Source: Candidatus Scalindua japonica
Lineage (GTDB): Bacteria; Planctomycetota; Brocadiia; Brocadiales; Scalinduaceae
Direction of reading: 5' to 3'
NCBI RefSeq assembly: GCF_002443295.1
Contig: NZ_BAOS01000014.1
Span: 62,001-126,000 of the forward strand
Length of the DNA: 64,000 nucleotides
Shown one piece after another: positions 16,591 to 24,885 of the stretch (position 1 is the stretch's first letter; each line of letters begins with the position of its first letter). A program made the translations under genes and the position numbers. Below the pieces are notes generated by a model. The model was given only the letters and a program-made list of their open reading frames with translations, searched no databases and was not told where the DNA came from.

Positions 16591-18177
16591 TTATCTTCTT
16601 CTTCTCCACCAGACGAAGCCGCCAATTATTATTCCTATAGATGGGAGTCCTGCAATAGATAGCCAGAATATTGCGGATAGTTGTCCCGGTTTGACAATTG
16701 CTCTTCTGACGTCAGGAGCCTTAGCTGAGATCCCCAGCTCCTTTTCTCTTCTAGCCAGCCAGCTTATAGCATTAAGAACAAGATCCTGATTTCCAGGGTT
16801 GTCAGAAAACGCGTTTGCGGCAAAATCTGTATCACCGAAGACAACAACACGCGGACCCTTCTTACCAATATCGACAAAAGCCTGTGTTGCGTGTGGAGGT
16901 GCGGTAGGATCAGCTTTCGCTTCTCTTAGCTCCGATGCCACTGCTAAAATAATCGGAGAACTGATATCCGAGTCTTCATCATATTTCGGTCTTTTTTTAC
17001 CAACAATCTCAGTTTCACCCCAGCTTTGATCAGGAGCCTGTATAATCCCTTTTGCAGCAAATGCCATTGTATCGCTCATTGGGGCGATATTAAGTACGCT
17101 TGAACCATAAAAAACTGTGGTCAATTTTTTGATGTCGTTTGTTATCTCATGATCTAAATATTTCTCATCACTGATATACACCTCAACAACGGTCTGCATA
17201 CCAAAAAGAGGCATATTCACTTTGTTATAAACAACAGCATCATCCCTTACTACTACGCCATATTCTCCAAGCAACGCATTTAATCCGGATGATTTATTGA
17301 CACCTACAGCTGGTTCGAGCATTACGATTAACTTACCGTTCTTAAGTTCACCTTTATCGTTCATGAGCCTTGCTGAAGTTCCAAGGTAGTCACGAATATA
17401 GTTTGTCTCCTGTGTTGAGAAGCTTTTTGTCGGACCCGCAATAAAGAGTATATCACAATTTTCAGGTACTCGTTTCTGTTTTAATAGATCAAGAGGAAGA
17501 ACATTGTAATTGGCACGTTTAATAGCGCTTGCAAGATTTCCCAGTCCAGCTCGTTCAAAATCACCATAATCTCTCTCTCCATGACCCTTGGTGAAGTAAA
17601 CGTTTGTCTGCTTATCTCGTGTTACGTTTAAGACTGCTGATGTAAAGATTTCTTCTCCCTTGAATTTGAAAGGAAACTCTCTCTCAATCACCTCGGATTG
17701 TTGCACATGTTTGCTTTTATCACCACAGGTGAAAATTACAGAATTGATTTGCAACTGCTCCAAGTCCATCTTCATCTTCTCTGCCAACTCTGTTATTTTA
17801 GTGCGATCTGTTAAAGGATTCAGGAGTGTAACAGTGATCTTATCTGATAGGTACTTGTATTCTTCAAGTATATCTATGACCTGCCCGTAAAAGCGATAGT
17901 CCTGTTTTTTTACAAGAAGCGAGGTGATAAAAACAGGTTGATCCAGGTTTTTCAGGATCTTCTTCGTTTTCGCAGTTAAAGAATACTTCCCGGACGCAGT
18001 AAAGTCACATCTGTAATAATGTCTATCGTTAATATAGCTGACAAAGACGAATATAGCTATAGCGATAAGTATCATAAAAATAACATTAGCCCCGATCAGG
18101 GTTTTTTGTTTTTTTATATTTTTTGAGCCCTCTGAAGTTGCTACTTCTTTATTATTCAATGACTTTTCTACCTCCAT
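16591..18177 (-). CDS. Gldg-family ABC transporter auxiliary protein
   Basis: A 528-residue protein with one N-terminal span (about 30-48, IFMILIAIAIFVFVSYI), a large soluble part and one C-terminal span ending in WWRRRR. The soluble part has YSLTAKTKKILKNLDQPV and VNVYFTKGHGERDY, features of the GldG/ABC_transp_aux family (DUF4350/IFT52-like fold). It overlaps the permease gene by ten bases and precedes the DUF4340 gene, making a four-gene export set. In Bacteroidetes GldF and GldG take part in gliding; outside that phylum the substrate is unknown. The name is by family, not proof of motility. Confidence 0.85.
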   Translation of the reverse strand: MEVEKSLNNKEVATSEGSKNIKKQKTLIGANVIFMILIAIAIFVFVSYINDRHYYRCDFTASGKYSLTAKTKKILKNLDQPVFITSLLVKKQDYRFYGQVIDILEEYKYLSDKITVTLLNPLTDRTKITELAEKMKMDLEQLQINSVIFTCGDKSKHVQQSEVIEREFPFKFKGEEIFTSAVLNVTRDKQTNVYFTKGHGERDYGDFERAGLGNLASAIKRANYNVLPLDLLKQKRVPENCDILFIAGPTKSFSTQETNYIRDYLGTSARLMNDKGELKNGKLIVMLEPAVGVNKSSGLNALLGEYGVVVRDDAVVYNKVNMPLFGMQTVVEVYISDEKYLDHEITNDIKKLTTVFYGSSVLNIAPMSDTMAFAAKGIIQAPDQSWGETEIVGKKRPKYDEDSDISSPIILAVASELREAKADPTAPPHATQAFVDIGKKGPRVVVFGDTDFAANAFSDNPGNQDLVLNAISWLARREKELGISAKAPDVRRAIVKPGQLSAIFWLSIAGLPSIGIIIGGFVWWRRRR

Positions 18178-18878
18178 TTTCTACTCTCAACATTTCGTAC
18201 TGTTATAAACAAAAGTAATGCCGTAAAACTTAAATAGTATATTACATCCCTGGTATCCACAATACCTTTTGTAAAGGATGACCAATGGTCATAAGTTCCA
18301 ATATATCTCAGGGCTTCGTAAAACCAGCCATCACCGTAAGTACTTAGAAAACCAATTACCCAGAGAATTATTAATGAAACTATGCCTATAACTGCAGCAA
18401 CAACCTGATTCTTCGTTAACGATGATACAAGTAAGCCAATAGATACAAAAAGTCCACCCATAAGTATCAGCCCAATATAGCTCGAAAATATTGGCCCGAA
18501 GTCCGGGTTTCCAAATATAGACAGGAATAATACATATATCCATGTAGGAAGGATCATCACAGTGTACAGGCTTAAGGCTGCAAGAAATTTACCAAACACT
18601 ACATCAAAATCTGTTACCGGAGAAGTCATGAGAGTCTCCATAGTTCCTGACTTAGACTCATCCGAAAAAAGTTTCATAGTAATCACGGGTGTAAGCAACA
18701 GAAGAAAAAATTGAATTGAATCCAGGCTTCCCTTAAGGGAAGCTTCCTGCCAGAATTGTAAATTTCCCGCAAAAAAGAACCCGGATGCAATAAGGAATAC
18801 AGAAATCACTACGTATGCAATAGGTGAATAGAAGTAAGATAAAATTTCTCGTTGAAATATAGTAGTTACGTTACGCAT
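18168..18878 (-). CDS. ABC-2 type permease (GldF-like)
   Basis: A 236-residue membrane protein with six predicted spans. SPIAYVVISVFLIASGFFF at the N terminus and MKLFSDESKSGTMETLMTSP are typical of the ABC-2 permease family that pairs with NatA/GldA ATPases. The start overlaps the ATPase stop by one base (TGATG) and the end overlaps the next gene by ten bases, so the three are translated as a unit. It forms the channel of the exporter. Confidence 0.9.
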   Translation of the reverse strand: MRNVTTIFQREILSYFYSPIAYVVISVFLIASGFFFAGNLQFWQEASLKGSLDSIQFFLLLLTPVITMKLFSDESKSGTMETLMTSPVTDFDVVFGKFLAALSLYTVMILPTWIYVLFLSIFGNPDFGPIFSSYIGLILMGGLFVSIGLLVSSLTKNQVVAAVIGIVSLIILWVIGFLSTYGDGWFYEALRYIGTYDHWSSFTKGIVDTRDVIYYLSFTALLLFITVRNVESRKWR

Positions 18879-19822
18879 CAGCCACTCCCCCCCTCTTCCC
18901 TTGTTGTAATTTGATGAAAGATTTCCTCTAAGGTAATGGTCTGTCGTTTCATTTCTCTCAGTATGTAATTATCTTTGACAATACAATTAAAAACATCTTC
19001 CCTTATATCTTTTTCACCAGTTCCATCTACATAAAATTCATTTGCGTCACCCTTTTCCTTGAACGTAACAGATTGTACGCTGTCAATGCTGGACAGGCTG
19101 TTTTTTATCTTTGCCCCATCTCCTTTTATCTCTAAAACGAGATTCGACCCTGTCTTTAACTGCTTCATAAGATTTGCCGGTGTATCCATTGCTACTATTT
19201 TACCCTTATTGATTATCATGATCCTGTCACAAACCATTTCAACTTCAGGAAGAATATGTGTTGACAGCAAAACCGTATGCTTCTGCCCCAAACCCTTTAT
19301 AACGCCCCTGATCTGCCTGATCTGGTTTGGATCAAGCCCAATAGTAGGTTCGTCAAGAATCAAAATTTTCGGATCATGGATTAATGTATCCGCAAGACCT
19401 ACCCTCTGTCTGTACCCTTTTGATAATGTACCTATGATCTGGTTTTGCACATCTGTTATTCCAGTCACATCGAGACAATATTCTATTTTTTTCCTTCTTT
19501 CCCTTCTGGGTATATTCTTAAGCTTGGCACGAAACATCAGATATTCGCTCGCTCTCATGTCCAGATAGAGCGGAACATTTTCAGGTAAATATCCAATCTG
19601 TTGACGCACATTCAGTGAATCCGTAAACACATCGTAACCTGCTACAGTTGCAGAACCAGCAGTCGCCGGCATAAAGCAGGTCAATATTCGCATAGTAGTC
19701 GTTTTACCGGCCCCGTTTGGACCAAGCAGACCGACTATTTCGTTTTCTTTTACATGGAAAGAAATATTGTCTACTGCGTTGATATTTACATACCGCTTTA
19801 CTAAATTATTTACTTTTATCAT
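18878..19822 (-). CDS. ABC transporter ATP-binding protein (GldA-like)
   Basis: A 314-residue ABC ATPase. Walker A GPNGAGKT is at residues 34-41, the signature LSKGYRQ at 133-139, and Walker B ILILDEPT at 153-160, followed by the H-loop in LLSTHILPEVE. A C-terminal extension of about 90 residues with beta strands (VLEIKGDG, SVTFKEKGDANEFYVDG) is usual in this ABC-2 subfamily. It is the first gene of the set and is coupled to the permease. It powers export of an unknown substrate. Confidence 0.94.
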   Translation of the reverse strand: MIKVNNLVKRYVNINAVDNISFHVKENEIVGLLGPNGAGKTTTMRILTCFMPATAGSATVAGYDVFTDSLNVRQQIGYLPENVPLYLDMRASEYLMFRAKLKNIPRRERRKKIEYCLDVTGITDVQNQIIGTLSKGYRQRVGLADTLIHDPKILILDEPTIGLDPNQIRQIRGVIKGLGQKHTVLLSTHILPEVEMVCDRIMIINKGKIVAMDTPANLMKQLKTGSNLVLEIKGDGAKIKNSLSSIDSVQSVTFKEKGDANEFYVDGTGEKDIREDVFNCIVKDNYILREMKRQTITLEEIFHQITTREEGGSG

Positions 19823-19898
19823 GTGGGGGTTCTCCAGACTATACTATAAATTTTACAAGCTTTTATTCATTAACAATACTTTGAGAAAATAAGTTCCC

Positions 19899-20102
19899 TT
19901 ATTTTTCTTCTGTTACAACATCCTCAGTAATGCTAAGATTACCGCTCGCAAATTCTTCAAACGCAGTTTTAACGGGGTCACTCGAATCCGTCTCAATAAG
20001 AGCCGGTGCGCCATCAATCAATTGCCTAACTCTTTTGATTAAGATGGCAGTCATGTGGAAGGTACCATAGTCTTCTGCAGGTTTATCTGAGTTATCGGTC
20101 AT
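19899..20102 (-). CDS. rpoZ: DNA-directed RNA polymerase omega subunit
   Basis: A 67-residue protein with the omega pattern: MTAILIKRVRQLIDGAPALI followed by DPVKTAFEEFASGNLSI. Omega binds the beta-prime subunit and helps assemble RNA polymerase. It is short, like planctomycete omegas, and begins with an acidic extension. It lies 76 bases upstream of the ABC ATPase on the same strand, with no gmk beside it, unlike in many other bacteria. Confidence 0.82.
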   Translation of the reverse strand: MTDNSDKPAEDYGTFHMTAILIKRVRQLIDGAPALIETDSSDPVKTAFEEFASGNLSITEDVVTEEK

Positions 20103-20416
20103 GTTGTAGAAATGTAGAAATAATTAAAACCATTATTTTTACCATTTTTTTCGATTTCGTCAAGAAAAAACTCCACACATTATTAATTTAATCTTTCTAG
20201 ACAGGTTTTCTTTATTCATATATTGTATACTTATATCTTGACTTTACGGTTTTACAGAAGTATTTTATGTTAACTATACTAAAACAGACAAGAGGTGTTG
20301 CGTACATGTGAGTTCGCAAATCAGCTTCTTTAACTTTCAGTGAAATATTTTGAAGTGTAATGGCTAATAAAAGTTGGAAAGGCTTGAATAATTAAATCTA
20401 AAATGGAGAGTTTGAT
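20103..20416. other. Divergent intergenic region
   Basis: About 310 AT-rich bases between rpoZ (minus) and the cNMP-binding protein (plus). TTGACT at 20238-20243 with TATTTT 17 bases later (20261-20266) is a weak promoter candidate for the plus-strand gene. No coding frame is supported. Confidence 0.4.
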
Positions 20417-20824
20417 ATGGGTTTAGCGGGTTCAGCGTTCAAGGATGTTGGAAAAGAGTTCCCAAAAGGAACAGTATTGTTCAAAGAAGGTGACGAAGGC
20501 AAACAAATGTACCTGATAAATTCGGGTGAAGTTAAATTGAGCAGAAAAACTCCGCAAGGAGATGTGGTCCTGGCCAGATTAGGATTCGGCGAATTCTTTG
20601 GAGAAATGTCAGTTATCACAAACAAGCCAAGGACCGATACGGCTGAAGCTGTAACTGATTGCAGACTTAATGTCATAACTAAAGATGTTTTAGAAACATT
20701 AGTAGCCGGAAAGCCTCTAGTCGCATTGAGCATTCTGAAAAAACTGATGTTCAGGCTTGAAAGCGCATATGATCTGATTGAAGATCTTTATGTAAAGCAC
20801 ATTAAACTGGATAAAGGAAAATAG
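20417..20824 (+). CDS. Stand-alone cyclic nucleotide-binding domain protein
   Basis: A 135-residue protein made of a single cNMP-binding beta-barrel and a C-terminal helix. The phosphate-binding cassette is well kept: FGEMSVITNKPRTDTAEAV with Glu63 and Arg72 (the residues that contact the cyclic nucleotide phosphate and ribose in CAP-type domains). There is no helix-turn-helix, so it is not a CRP regulator; it may act through a partner protein. A GGAG lies ten bases before the ATG. Of the cNMP-domain proteins in this window it is the only one with an intact binding cassette, so it is the best candidate for a real ligand-binding sensor. Confidence 0.88.
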   Translation: MGLAGSAFKDVGKEFPKGTVLFKEGDEGKQMYLINSGEVKLSRKTPQGDVVLARLGFGEFFGEMSVITNKPRTDTAEAVTDCRLNVITKDVLETLVAGKPLVALSILKKLMFRLESAYDLIEDLYVKHIKLDKGK

Positions 20825-20927
20825 CATACGTTGTGGAGAATTCTTTCAAATCTGAATACAAGCCAGTCACGAAAGACATGATAAAAACAAACCAGAACAG
20901 CCAGATCCATTCATTCTGCTAAATCGA

Positions 20928-22067
20928 TTATCCGAACTTATCTTCCTTGAACTGCTGCTGGATCTCCTCCACTTCCATACGGTTAAAGATTATAGCATCA
21001 ACACAATCCCTATCCAATCTTTCACCTGACATCTCCTTAAGTATTGCAAATGCCTCGTCGTTACTCCATGCTTTTTTATAAGCACGATCACTGGTTAAAG
21101 CATCAAATACATCTGCCACGGCAACTATACGCGCCTCTAATGGAATATCTGTCCCTTTCTTCCCTTCGGGGTAACCGGTACCGTTTATCGCTTCATGATG
21201 ATACTCGGCAATATTACGCAACACACTGACATGGTCAAAATGGCCAAGTCCAAAATTACTGATCAGATCATCGATAATTTCCCGGCCTCTCCGCGCGTGT
21301 GTACGCATAATCTCCATTTCCTCTAAAGTAAGCTTTCCAGGCTTTTGCAAAATGCTGTCAGGGATCCCTACTTTGCCAATATCATGTAGTGTCGAAAAAG
21401 AGAGGATGTGCTCAATATAAGAATCATCCAGATTATATTTATGTGCCAGGCAGATAGCAATTAACCGGGAATAACGTGACATGCGGTTCAGGTGGCTGCC
21501 TGTCTCAGTATCACGTACATGGGTAAAATGTTCTGATGTCTTAACAGCCGCTGTCAGTGCATGCGCCGCCTCCATCTCGTTAATTACAAGAAGCGAAACC
21601 ATATGGCCCACTATGTCCAATTTATGGAGTACATCATCGGTAAAAATATCTGCCTTTTGGGAATTAAAAAAGATAAAACCGGAGAACACACCATTATCAA
21701 AGAATGGCATCGTATAACTGGCCGCAAAACCTTCACGACCAAGACGTTTAAGATGCCCAAATTCGTTATCCTCAAACGTAACCATATTATTGATAACACG
21801 GGGGTTCCCTTTTTCGAGCACTTTTTTCAACGAAGGAAGTTCCTCCAGATGCACCTCACAATGCTGCCATGACGTGGAATCATCACCGCTATCAAGATAA
21901 GACTTGAGTAGTGTAGTTGCCGGATCATAAATGGTAATAGCGATCCGCGCCAGGAATGGGAAAAACTGTTTAATCGCTTCATGCGTACATACCAGTTTCT
22001 CCTTCAAAGTAAGATTATGATTGAGTGAATCCAGGATATCTTTGTGTACAAAACTTGTATTAGTCAT
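20928..22067 (-). CDS. GAF/HD-GYP domain phosphodiesterase
   Basis: A 379-residue protein from the ATG at 22067; the frame is open further upstream to 22166 but without domain content, and AGGAAGG lies 16 bases before this ATG. Residues 20-160 look like a GAF sensor domain (ending DVLHKLDIVGHMVSLLVIN). Then comes a complete HD-GYP domain: HDIGKVGIPDSILQKPG, HHEAINGTGYPEG and VADVFDALTSDRAY. HD-GYP enzymes hydrolyse cyclic di-GMP, using two or three metal ions. The HD and GYP residues are all present, so activity is likely. It has no membrane span and no close operon partner. Confidence 0.9.
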   Translation of the reverse strand: MTNTSFVHKDILDSLNHNLTLKEKLVCTHEAIKQFFPFLARIAITIYDPATTLLKSYLDSGDDSTSWQHCEVHLEELPSLKKVLEKGNPRVINNMVTFEDNEFGHLKRLGREGFAASYTMPFFDNGVFSGFIFFNSQKADIFTDDVLHKLDIVGHMVSLLVINEMEAAHALTAAVKTSEHFTHVRDTETGSHLNRMSRYSRLIAICLAHKYNLDDSYIEHILSFSTLHDIGKVGIPDSILQKPGKLTLEEMEIMRTHARRGREIIDDLISNFGLGHFDHVSVLRNIAEYHHEAINGTGYPEGKKGTDIPLEARIVAVADVFDALTSDRAYKKAWSNDEAFAILKEMSGERLDRDCVDAIIFNRMEVEEIQQQFKEDKFG

Positions 22068-22167
22068 AATGTTTACAAAACAACCTTCCTGTAAAAAAAT
22101 AGTGTATGAATACAATCTTACGAACAATTCCACACTAAAATAGCAAAAATTAATTGGAAGCCACAAC

Positions 22168-23050
22168 TTTAGAGATTACATTATTATACCTAATGATTAA
22201 CCACTTTTGACCTTGAATGGTTACCAGAGAATTATTCTGTTTACTATCGTATTATAATCAAAATGTATCAAATTTCAAACGTTTTTTATGTGCCTTTTAT
22301 TCCTTTATCATCTTATCGTCATTTTCTCAAAAAACTTTAGAAAAATATTAAATACTCACTCGACAAAGCATGTTGGTTGTACCATTAACCACTGTCCTGG
22401 TTAACATTGTAGAGGCTGAGTCATAATTGTCATCCCGAACTTGTTTCGAGACCTGTTATGTTGCTAAACTATTGTAAACTTCAGATTCTCCGTTTTTACC
22501 TTTTGATTTTTTACATCTCTCCTCAATTTTTATTTAATATTCAAAGTTCATCCTGGTCACCCCGTTATCCCGGTTGAATTATTTTTTAATAATCTCCCGA
22601 ATATGCTAGAATAAAATTTTCTTTTGTACTTTAGTTTAGAATAAAGGAAAGTGCCAACTGCTTTATTTATCATTACTGTTTTTTGTTTTTATTTTTTCTG
22701 TTTAGAATTTGAGGAAAATCTTATCATGGATCCATACCCTCGTTAACAGATAAACAAAAGGTATTACGGGACAAATTGCACAAATATATTACAAAATCAG
22801 CCTTGATATCGGTGACCTTAATGAAAACGTTGTCGTATGGCTTACAGGTTCAAAATTAGCTTGAATTTTCAGACTGAGGAGCATAACATTGGTATTTTGA
22901 TAAGACTTAAGTTCAAGAAGAATTCAATGTTAAACTCTTTATTGTCCTACCTCCTATTCTCCTGATCGGTAATGTAGATATAAGCACAGTATGTTTGTAT
23001 TGTATTTTTCATAAATTTTAGTCCATTCAATAAAAAAATAAAGTGAAATT
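22168..23050. other. Long intergenic region
   Basis: About 880 bases with no supported gene on either strand. It contains a fragment near 22430-22455 reading CATCCCGAACTTGTTTCGAG, with imperfect inverted symmetry like the small palindromic repeats common between genes of many bacteria. The rest is AT-rich and featureless by eye. Confidence 0.55.
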
Positions 23051-24778
23051 ATGAAAGCAGAATCCCACTCAATCCGAAAAAATGTAAATCAGATTATCCT
23101 CTCTATGTTGATATCCTCCGGCTTCCTTCTTTCAGCCCTGGTATTTCTGCAAAATATCTCATTAGCAAAGCAGACTCCGGAATCAAAAATTGTATCACTT
23201 AAAGCTCATGGCAAACTGAAAAAAGCTATGGACTCAATTGATAAATACATTGGCAGTTGCAGAACGAATGAGACTTACAGCTGGGGATACAATGAAAAAG
23301 GATGTATTTTCACATTAATGGGAGAATATACTAAAGCCATCTACGCTTATCAGGAGTCTTTACGGTTCAGTGAGGGAGCATCTGATGACTTTATTACCCT
23401 GATGAATATGGGCAACCTTCAACACTCTCTCGGAGATTATTCGGATGCTATTTCATATTACGATGAGGCCATTATCAGAATGGACAGGAATGATCCCAGG
23501 GTACATTGGCTTAAGATGCATGTTGCATGGTCCGGATTTTATCTCTCACGGGGTGATACTATGACATTAAAACAAGTTTACAAAGAAACTAAACCGACAC
23601 TCCATATAATAGAAAACAAACTCAACTCATTTAATAAAGGAAAAGCATATTCCCTGGCATCAAAAATTGCCTATCAATTGGGCAAATATAACAATGCGAT
23701 AAAGTTGTCTAAAAAATACGCGAAAAAAAACCGTGATTCCGCAATGTTAAACTTAGCAGCAAACTTACTCTACTTAAAGAGGGAAGAAGAAGCAAATAGG
23801 GTTTTCCGTAAAGTTAATCTGAGAGATGTAGATAAAGCATTGCTTGCGCTATGGTATTGGTTGAATGGTGATGAAAAGCAGGCAAAAATCAACCTGGAAG
23901 GGTATTCTAATGATGCCGAAAAGGAAAAAGCATGGAAGCTCATACGTAACGACGAAATATTGCCTTACGATATGTGGAAAGAGGCAAGGAAGCAGAAATG
24001 GTTTATAGCAATGATTGGGCCCCTTACAACTGAATATTCGAATGCCTCTACTTATCGAAACAATCTGGGAGCAGCATGGAAAGCAAAGGGGAACTACGAC
24101 AAGGCGATTGAATACTACGAGAAGGCGCTTAAATCTGATCTGAAGACATTCGGCGAAGATCATCCGAATGTTGCAACCTACCGAAACAATCTGGGAGCAA
24201 CATGGAAAGCAAAAGGAGAATATGATAAGGCAATTGATTTCTACGAGATGGCATTGGATTCAGACCTAAAGAACTTTGGCGAAAACCATCCAAAAGTCGC
24301 AACCCGCTGGAACAATCTTGGAGAGGCATTGCGGGCAAAAGGAGAATACGACAAGGCAATTGGATATTATGAGAAAGCACTGAACTCAGACTTAAAATCA
24401 TTTGGTGAAAATCATCCAAATATTGCCTCCTACAGAAACAACCTGGGAGTAGCCTGGAACGCAAAAGGAGAACACGACAAGGCAATTGATTATTTTGAGA
24501 AAGCGTTGAAGTCCGATCTGAAAACCTTTGGTGAAAATCACTCAAATGTTGCCACTTATAGAAATAACCTTGGAACTGCCTTGAATGCAAAAGGAGAATA
24601 CTCCAAGGCAATTGAATACCTTGAGAAATCCTTATCCGTTATTCAAGTGAGGTTGGGTAGTGATCACCCCTACACAAAAACATTAAAAACCAATCTACGT
24701 CTAGCAAAAGAAGAAAAACCGGAGCAAGAAGGTGAGCTGAAACATACTACCGCACCTACAAGCATCAAAAAAAATTAA
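23051..24778 (+). CDS. Exported tetratricopeptide-repeat protein (NPHP3-type repeats)
   Basis: A 575-residue protein with an N-terminal hydrophobic signal or anchor (QIILSMLISSGFLLSALVFL, followed by SLAK). Degenerate TPRs occupy residues 50-300. Residues 335-544 hold five tandem 42-residue repeats of the kinesin-light-chain/nephrocystin-3 type, each with NNLG...AKG.YDKAI.YYEKAL and ending in a GE.HP..A motif. The longer 42-residue unit is what marks this subtype. Such proteins are scaffolds for protein contacts. It is flanked by long spacers and reads as a single gene. Confidence 0.85.
   Translation: MKAESHSIRKNVNQIILSMLISSGFLLSALVFLQNISLAKQTPESKIVSLKAHGKLKKAMDSIDKYIGSCRTNETYSWGYNEKGCIFTLMGEYTKAIYAYQESLRFSEGASDDFITLMNMGNLQHSLGDYSDAISYYDEAIIRMDRNDPRVHWLKMHVAWSGFYLSRGDTMTLKQVYKETKPTLHIIENKLNSFNKGKAYSLASKIAYQLGKYNNAIKLSKKYAKKNRDSAMLNLAANLLYLKREEEANRVFRKVNLRDVDKALLALWYWLNGDEKQAKINLEGYSNDAEKEKAWKLIRNDEILPYDMWKEARKQKWFIAMIGPLTTEYSNASTYRNNLGAAWKAKGNYDKAIEYYEKALKSDLKTFGEDHPNVATYRNNLGATWKAKGEYDKAIDFYEMALDSDLKNFGENHPKVATRWNNLGEALRAKGEYDKAIGYYEKALNSDLKSFGENHPNIASYRNNLGVAWNAKGEHDKAIDYFEKALKSDLKTFGENHSNVATYRNNLGTALNAKGEYSKAIEYLEKSLSVIQVRLGSDHPYTKTLKTNLRLAKEEKPEQEGELKHTTAPTSIKKN
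24053..24682 (+). repeat. Five tandem 126-base coding repeats
   Basis: Five in-frame units of 126 bases (42 codons each) with the same start YRNNLG or RWNNLG. The first four are closest to one another; the fifth diverges in its second half. The high similarity suggests recent unit duplication. Confidence 0.85.
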
Positions 24779-24885
24779 TTTTGCAATGGATTACTTTGTA
24801 CATAAAAATGAGTATTTTGTGTCACCGCATCCTTCAGGTTGCATAATTTATCAAAATTCTCAATTCAGGTTAAACAACCCAAAAC

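Noticed and set aside
20928-22166. Longest form of the GAF/HD-GYP protein from 22166
   Set aside because: The extra 33 residues are hydrophobic, unlike a sensor N terminus, and are not needed; ATG at 22067 begins the conserved part.
24129-24611. A 160-codon antisense frame across the TPR repeats
   Set aside because: Shadow of a repetitive coding region; it has the same 42-codon period and no signals of its own.
24053-24682. Regular repeats that could suggest a CRISPR array
   Set aside because: They are contiguous 126-base coding units without spacers and encode TPRs.
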